Assembly (NCBI GenBank): GCA_021806765.1
Contig: JAJZQR010000244.1
Span: 1 to 8,091, forward strand
Reading direction: 5' to 3'
Origin: Chloroflexota bacterium
GTDB lineage: Bacteria; Chloroflexota; UBA6077
Length of the DNA: 8,091 bases
Positions 5,710-8,091 of this stretch are shown one piece after another. Below the pieces are notes generated by a model, which was not told the origin of the DNA, ran no database searches, and worked only from the letters and a program-made list of their open reading frames with translations. A program made the position numbers and the translations under genes. How positions within the stretch are numbered: position 1 is the first letter of the stretch; every line of letters starts with the position of its first letter.

Positions 5710-8091
5710 ATGGAAGATCGTGCAGCAACCCTGGCGGTGCCGGCCAGGGGGTGGGTGAGCCGAGGATCGGCAGCCGTGGCGTCACGGCGGGCGGATATCC
5801 CTGCGATAGCCCTCTACGTGGCCTGCACGGCTCTTTTCTTCTGGCAGGTGGTGGCCCTGGGGTTGGTGCCCGCGGGCTACGACCTGCTGATCTACTTCTA
5901 CCCCTACAAGGCCTACGTGGCCGAGCTGCTGCGACAGGGCCAGCTTCCCCTCTGGAATCCCCTGGTCTACATGGGCGTCCCCCTGCTGGGCAACGTTCAG
6001 ATAGGGGTGCTCTATCCGCCTAACCTTCTGTTCTATCTGTTCTCGGCCGTGGACGGTCTTCGCTACAGCATCGTCCTCCACACCTTCCTCGCCGGGGTTT
6101 TCACCTACCTCTTCGCCCGGATCTCTCTGGGCCTTTCCCCCACCGCTGCCTGGCTGTCCGGGGCTCTCTTCGCCTTCGGCGGGTTCATCGGCGGCCGTGT
6201 CGGGCACCTGAACATCCTACACAGCGCGGTGTGGCTGCCCCTGCTGCTGCTCTTCCTGGAACAGGCCGTCGCCAGGCGAAGCCTGCGCCTGGTGGGCTTG
6301 GGCGCCGTGGTCTACGCCCTCCAGATCCTGGCGGGCCACACCCAGGAGGTGTACACCTCCGGTCTTATCCTCGGGCTTTTCGCCCTCTACCTGGGCGCAT
6401 TCGGCTCCCTTTCAGGCTCCGCTCGGGGGTGGCCCCTGGGAGCCGTCGCCGGAATGGCGGTGGGCGCTGCAGCGCTAACCGGTGTTCAGCTGATCCCCGC
6501 CATGGAGTTGACACGAGAATCCTATCGCTCCGGCGGCGTCCCCTTTCCCCAGGCCGTCACCTACTCGGTCCCCGTCAAGCAGATACTGAACTCTATCCTG
6601 CCCTTCTACGCCCACGTCCCCTACATCGAACTCGGCGGCTACGTGGCCTCCGCCTCTTTGCCCCTGATCCCCGCGGCGCTGGCCTGGAAACGGCGTCCGT
6701 CCTACCAGTGGTTCTTCGCGGCCCTGGCGCTGCTGTCGCTGCTGCTGGCCCTGGGCGACGGCGCCCCGGTTTACGGGTGGTTCTATCGCTGGGTTCCGGG
6801 GTTCGACCTCTTTCGGGCGCCGGGTCGCTGGCTGTTCACCTTCAGCCTCTCCTGGGCCATCCTGGCGGGCATCGGAATGGATGCTCTGGGGGGCCATCTC
6901 GACGCGGATGGTCTGAGACGGTGGCTTGGAAGGTACGCCCTCGCCCTGGCGGGAGGGGTAGCTACCCTGGTGGCCTTGCGCCTCTGGTTGGGGAGCCAGG
7001 GTCAGGAATTGTACCCCCCCAATCCTCAGGTCGTCCTGACCTGGGCTCTCTTCAGCATGGCGGGGATGGCCGCCGTCCTGGTGCTCGCCTCGCGGCCCCG
7101 CTTCGCCCTCGGACGGATCGCCCTGCTGGTGGTGGTCCTGCTGGAGCTGTACCTGGCCAAGGAGCCCATGGAGTACAACTTGCCCGTTCCGCCTTCTCTG
7201 TACACCGCCCCGCCCCCTCTCTCCAGCCTGATCCCCGAAGACCCCTCTTTCCGAGTGCTGAGCCTGGCTAAGGGGGAGTACGAACTGTCCGATGAGGCCC
7301 GTCTGCGCGCAGGTCTTCCCTCCTCCATGAACGGGGCGCAGGTGGACAGCTACCTGAACTACACCAGGCTGAAGCGGCTGCTTCCGCCCGATGTGGGGAT
7401 GGTCTTCGGTCTGAACGACCTGGACGGCTCCGACGGTGGAGTGATCCCCACCCGGCAGTGGGCGGAGTTGAAGCGGGTGCTTATGGGGGTGAAGGACTAC
7501 CATCCCGACCTGACCATGCGGTCGGAAACCGGCCGGATACCCGACAGCCGGACGCTGGGGGCCCTGGGGGTGCGCTATCTGGTGCTGAACGAGGGCGCGT
7601 CCGGCTACGACTCGGGGTGGCAGCCGGTGGAGGGCTACACCGGCGGATCGCTGAAGCTGCTGCGAAACAGCGCTGCCCTGCCCAGGGCCTACGTGGTTCA
7701 CGATGTCGAGGTGCTGTCCGATGACCAGCAACTACTGGAATCGATCCCGAGCCGTGACCTCCAGCGGACGGTGCTGCTCAGCCAGCCGGTGGATTTCCAG
7801 AAGCCATCGAAACCCGGCGATGACAGGGTTACGATGGTGGAGGATGGTCCCAACGAGGTGACGGTGGACGTCACCCTGGGGCAGCCGGGCTTTCTGGTTC
7901 TCGCCGACTCATACTATCCGGGCTGGAATGCCTACCTGGATGGACGGGAGACTACGCTCCTTCGGGCGGACTATGCCGTCCGGGCGGTGCAGCTACCTGC
8001 CGGCAGCCATAGGGTCCGCTTCTCCTACGAGCCTCTCTCCCTCAAGCTCGGTCTCGGTTTGACCATCCTCGGCCTCGCTGCGCTGGTGGTA
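5710..8091 (+). CDS. YfhO-family multi-pass membrane protein (3' partial)
   Basis: The frame runs without a stop for 794 codons to the window edge. YfhO proteins are large GT-C-like membrane proteins; Bacillus and Listeria members are linked to sugar decoration of teichoic acids. The first membrane segment spans residues about 31-55. It is followed by Asp58 in GYDLLIYFYPY, where GT-C enzymes place a catalytic acid, then LPLWNPLVYMGVPLLGN (79-95) and the YPPN motif (102-105), all typical. FRAPGRW (368-374) is another family hallmark. After the last core helix near 483 comes a soluble extracytoplasmic domain (about 485-775) containing SYYPGWNAYLDG (734-745). A final membrane segment begins near 778 and is cut off, so perhaps only tens of residues are missing. 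ATG 5710 is chosen with weak GAGG support at 5695. The frame is also open upstream (GTG 5602), but that stretch is Ser/Gln/Pro-rich and looks non-coding. The gene lies 173 bp after the RraA gene, behind hairpins, so it is probably a separate unit. Confidence 0.9.
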   Translation, partial: MEDRAATLAVPARGWVSRGSAAVASRRADIPAIALYVACTALFFWQVVALGLVPAGYDLLIYFYPYKAYVAELLRQGQLPLWNPLVYMGVPLLGNVQIGVLYPPNLLFYLFSAVDGLRYSIVLHTFLAGVFTYLFARISLGLSPTAAWLSGALFAFGGFIGGRVGHLNILHSAVWLPLLLLFLEQAVARRSLRLVGLGAVVYALQILAGHTQEVYTSGLILGLFALYLGAFGSLSGSARGWPLGAVAGMAVGAAALTGVQLIPAMELTRESYRSGGVPFPQAVTYSVPVKQILNSILPFYAHVPYIELGGYVASASLPLIPAALAWKRRPSYQWFFAALALLSLLLALGDGAPVYGWFYRWVPGFDLFRAPGRWLFTFSLSWAILAGIGMDALGGHLDADGLRRWLGRYALALAGGVATLVALRLWLGSQGQELYPPNPQVVLTWALFSMAGMAAVLVLASRPRFALGRIALLVVVLLELYLAKEPMEYNLPVPPSLYTAPPPLSSLIPEDPSFRVLSLAKGEYELSDEARLRAGLPSSMNGAQVDSYLNYTRLKRLLPPDVGMVFGLNDLDGSDGGVIPTRQWAELKRVLMGVKDYHPDLTMRSETGRIPDSRTLGALGVRYLVLNEGASGYDSGWQPVEGYTGGSLKLLRNSAALPRAYVVHDVEVLSDDQQLLESIPSRDLQRTVLLSQPVDFQKPSKPGDDRVTMVEDGPNEVTVDVTLGQPGFLVLADSYYPGWNAYLDGRETTLLRADYAVRAVQLPAGSHRVRFSYEPLSLKLGLGLTILGLAALVV

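Noticed and set aside
6231..7271. Plus-strand open frame of 346 codons in another frame
   Set aside because: It is Arg/Gly/Pro-rich and lies entirely inside the YfhO coding region, whose own frame is continuous and shows family motifs.
6475..7731. Minus-strand open frame of 418 codons
   Set aside because: It is antisense to the YfhO gene, with Gln/Gly/His/Arg-rich composition typical of high-GC shadow frames and no family resemblance.

Overview
The window is protein-coding DNA from a GC-rich bacterium (clearly above 55% G+C by eye, with G/C-dominated third codon positions). All supported genes lie on the + strand. The lineage cannot be fixed from sequence alone. A large YfhO-type membrane protein with an FRAPGRW motif, next to an iron/phosphonate-type ABC cassette, would fit Chloroflexota or a similar uncultured lineage, but this is a low-confidence inference. 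No rRNA, tRNA, CRISPR array, insertion sequence or phage gene was seen.

Region 1 (1-3712) is a complete ABC importer cassette except for the missing 5' end of its first gene. It holds a periplasmic or lipoprotein-type substrate-binding protein (1-846, N-terminus outside the window), a fused two-domain permease starting at TTG (874-2592), and an ATPase with a C-terminal TOBE-like regulatory domain (2654-3712). The architecture is that of the Fe3+/2-aminoethylphosphonate importer family. However, the binding protein has Ser-Tyr-Thr where iron-binding relatives have a Tyr-Tyr pair, so iron is not the obvious substrate.

Region 2 (3713-3866) is a 154-bp intergenic stretch with four consecutive short inverted repeats, a possible -10 box and a Shine-Dalgarno sequence inside a small hairpin. 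It probably separates the importer from, or differentially regulates, the next pair of genes.

Region 3 (3867-5536) holds a D-2-hydroxyacid dehydrogenase and an RraA/HMG-aldolase-family protein, 20 bp apart with a strong Shine-Dalgarno between them. Together with the importer they suggest uptake and breakdown of a small hydroxy- or keto-acid. The substrate is not identifiable from the sequence.

Region 4 (5537-5709) carries a GC-rich hairpin likely to end the catabolic unit, then a second perfect inverted repeat. Region 5 (5710 to the window end) is most of a YfhO-family multi-pass membrane protein, open at the 3' edge and probably lacking only its last residues. It is probably functionally unrelated to the preceding genes. 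The most notable points are the likely undescribed importer-dehydrogenase-RraA module, the tandem inverted repeats, and substitutions at normally conserved positions in four of its proteins.
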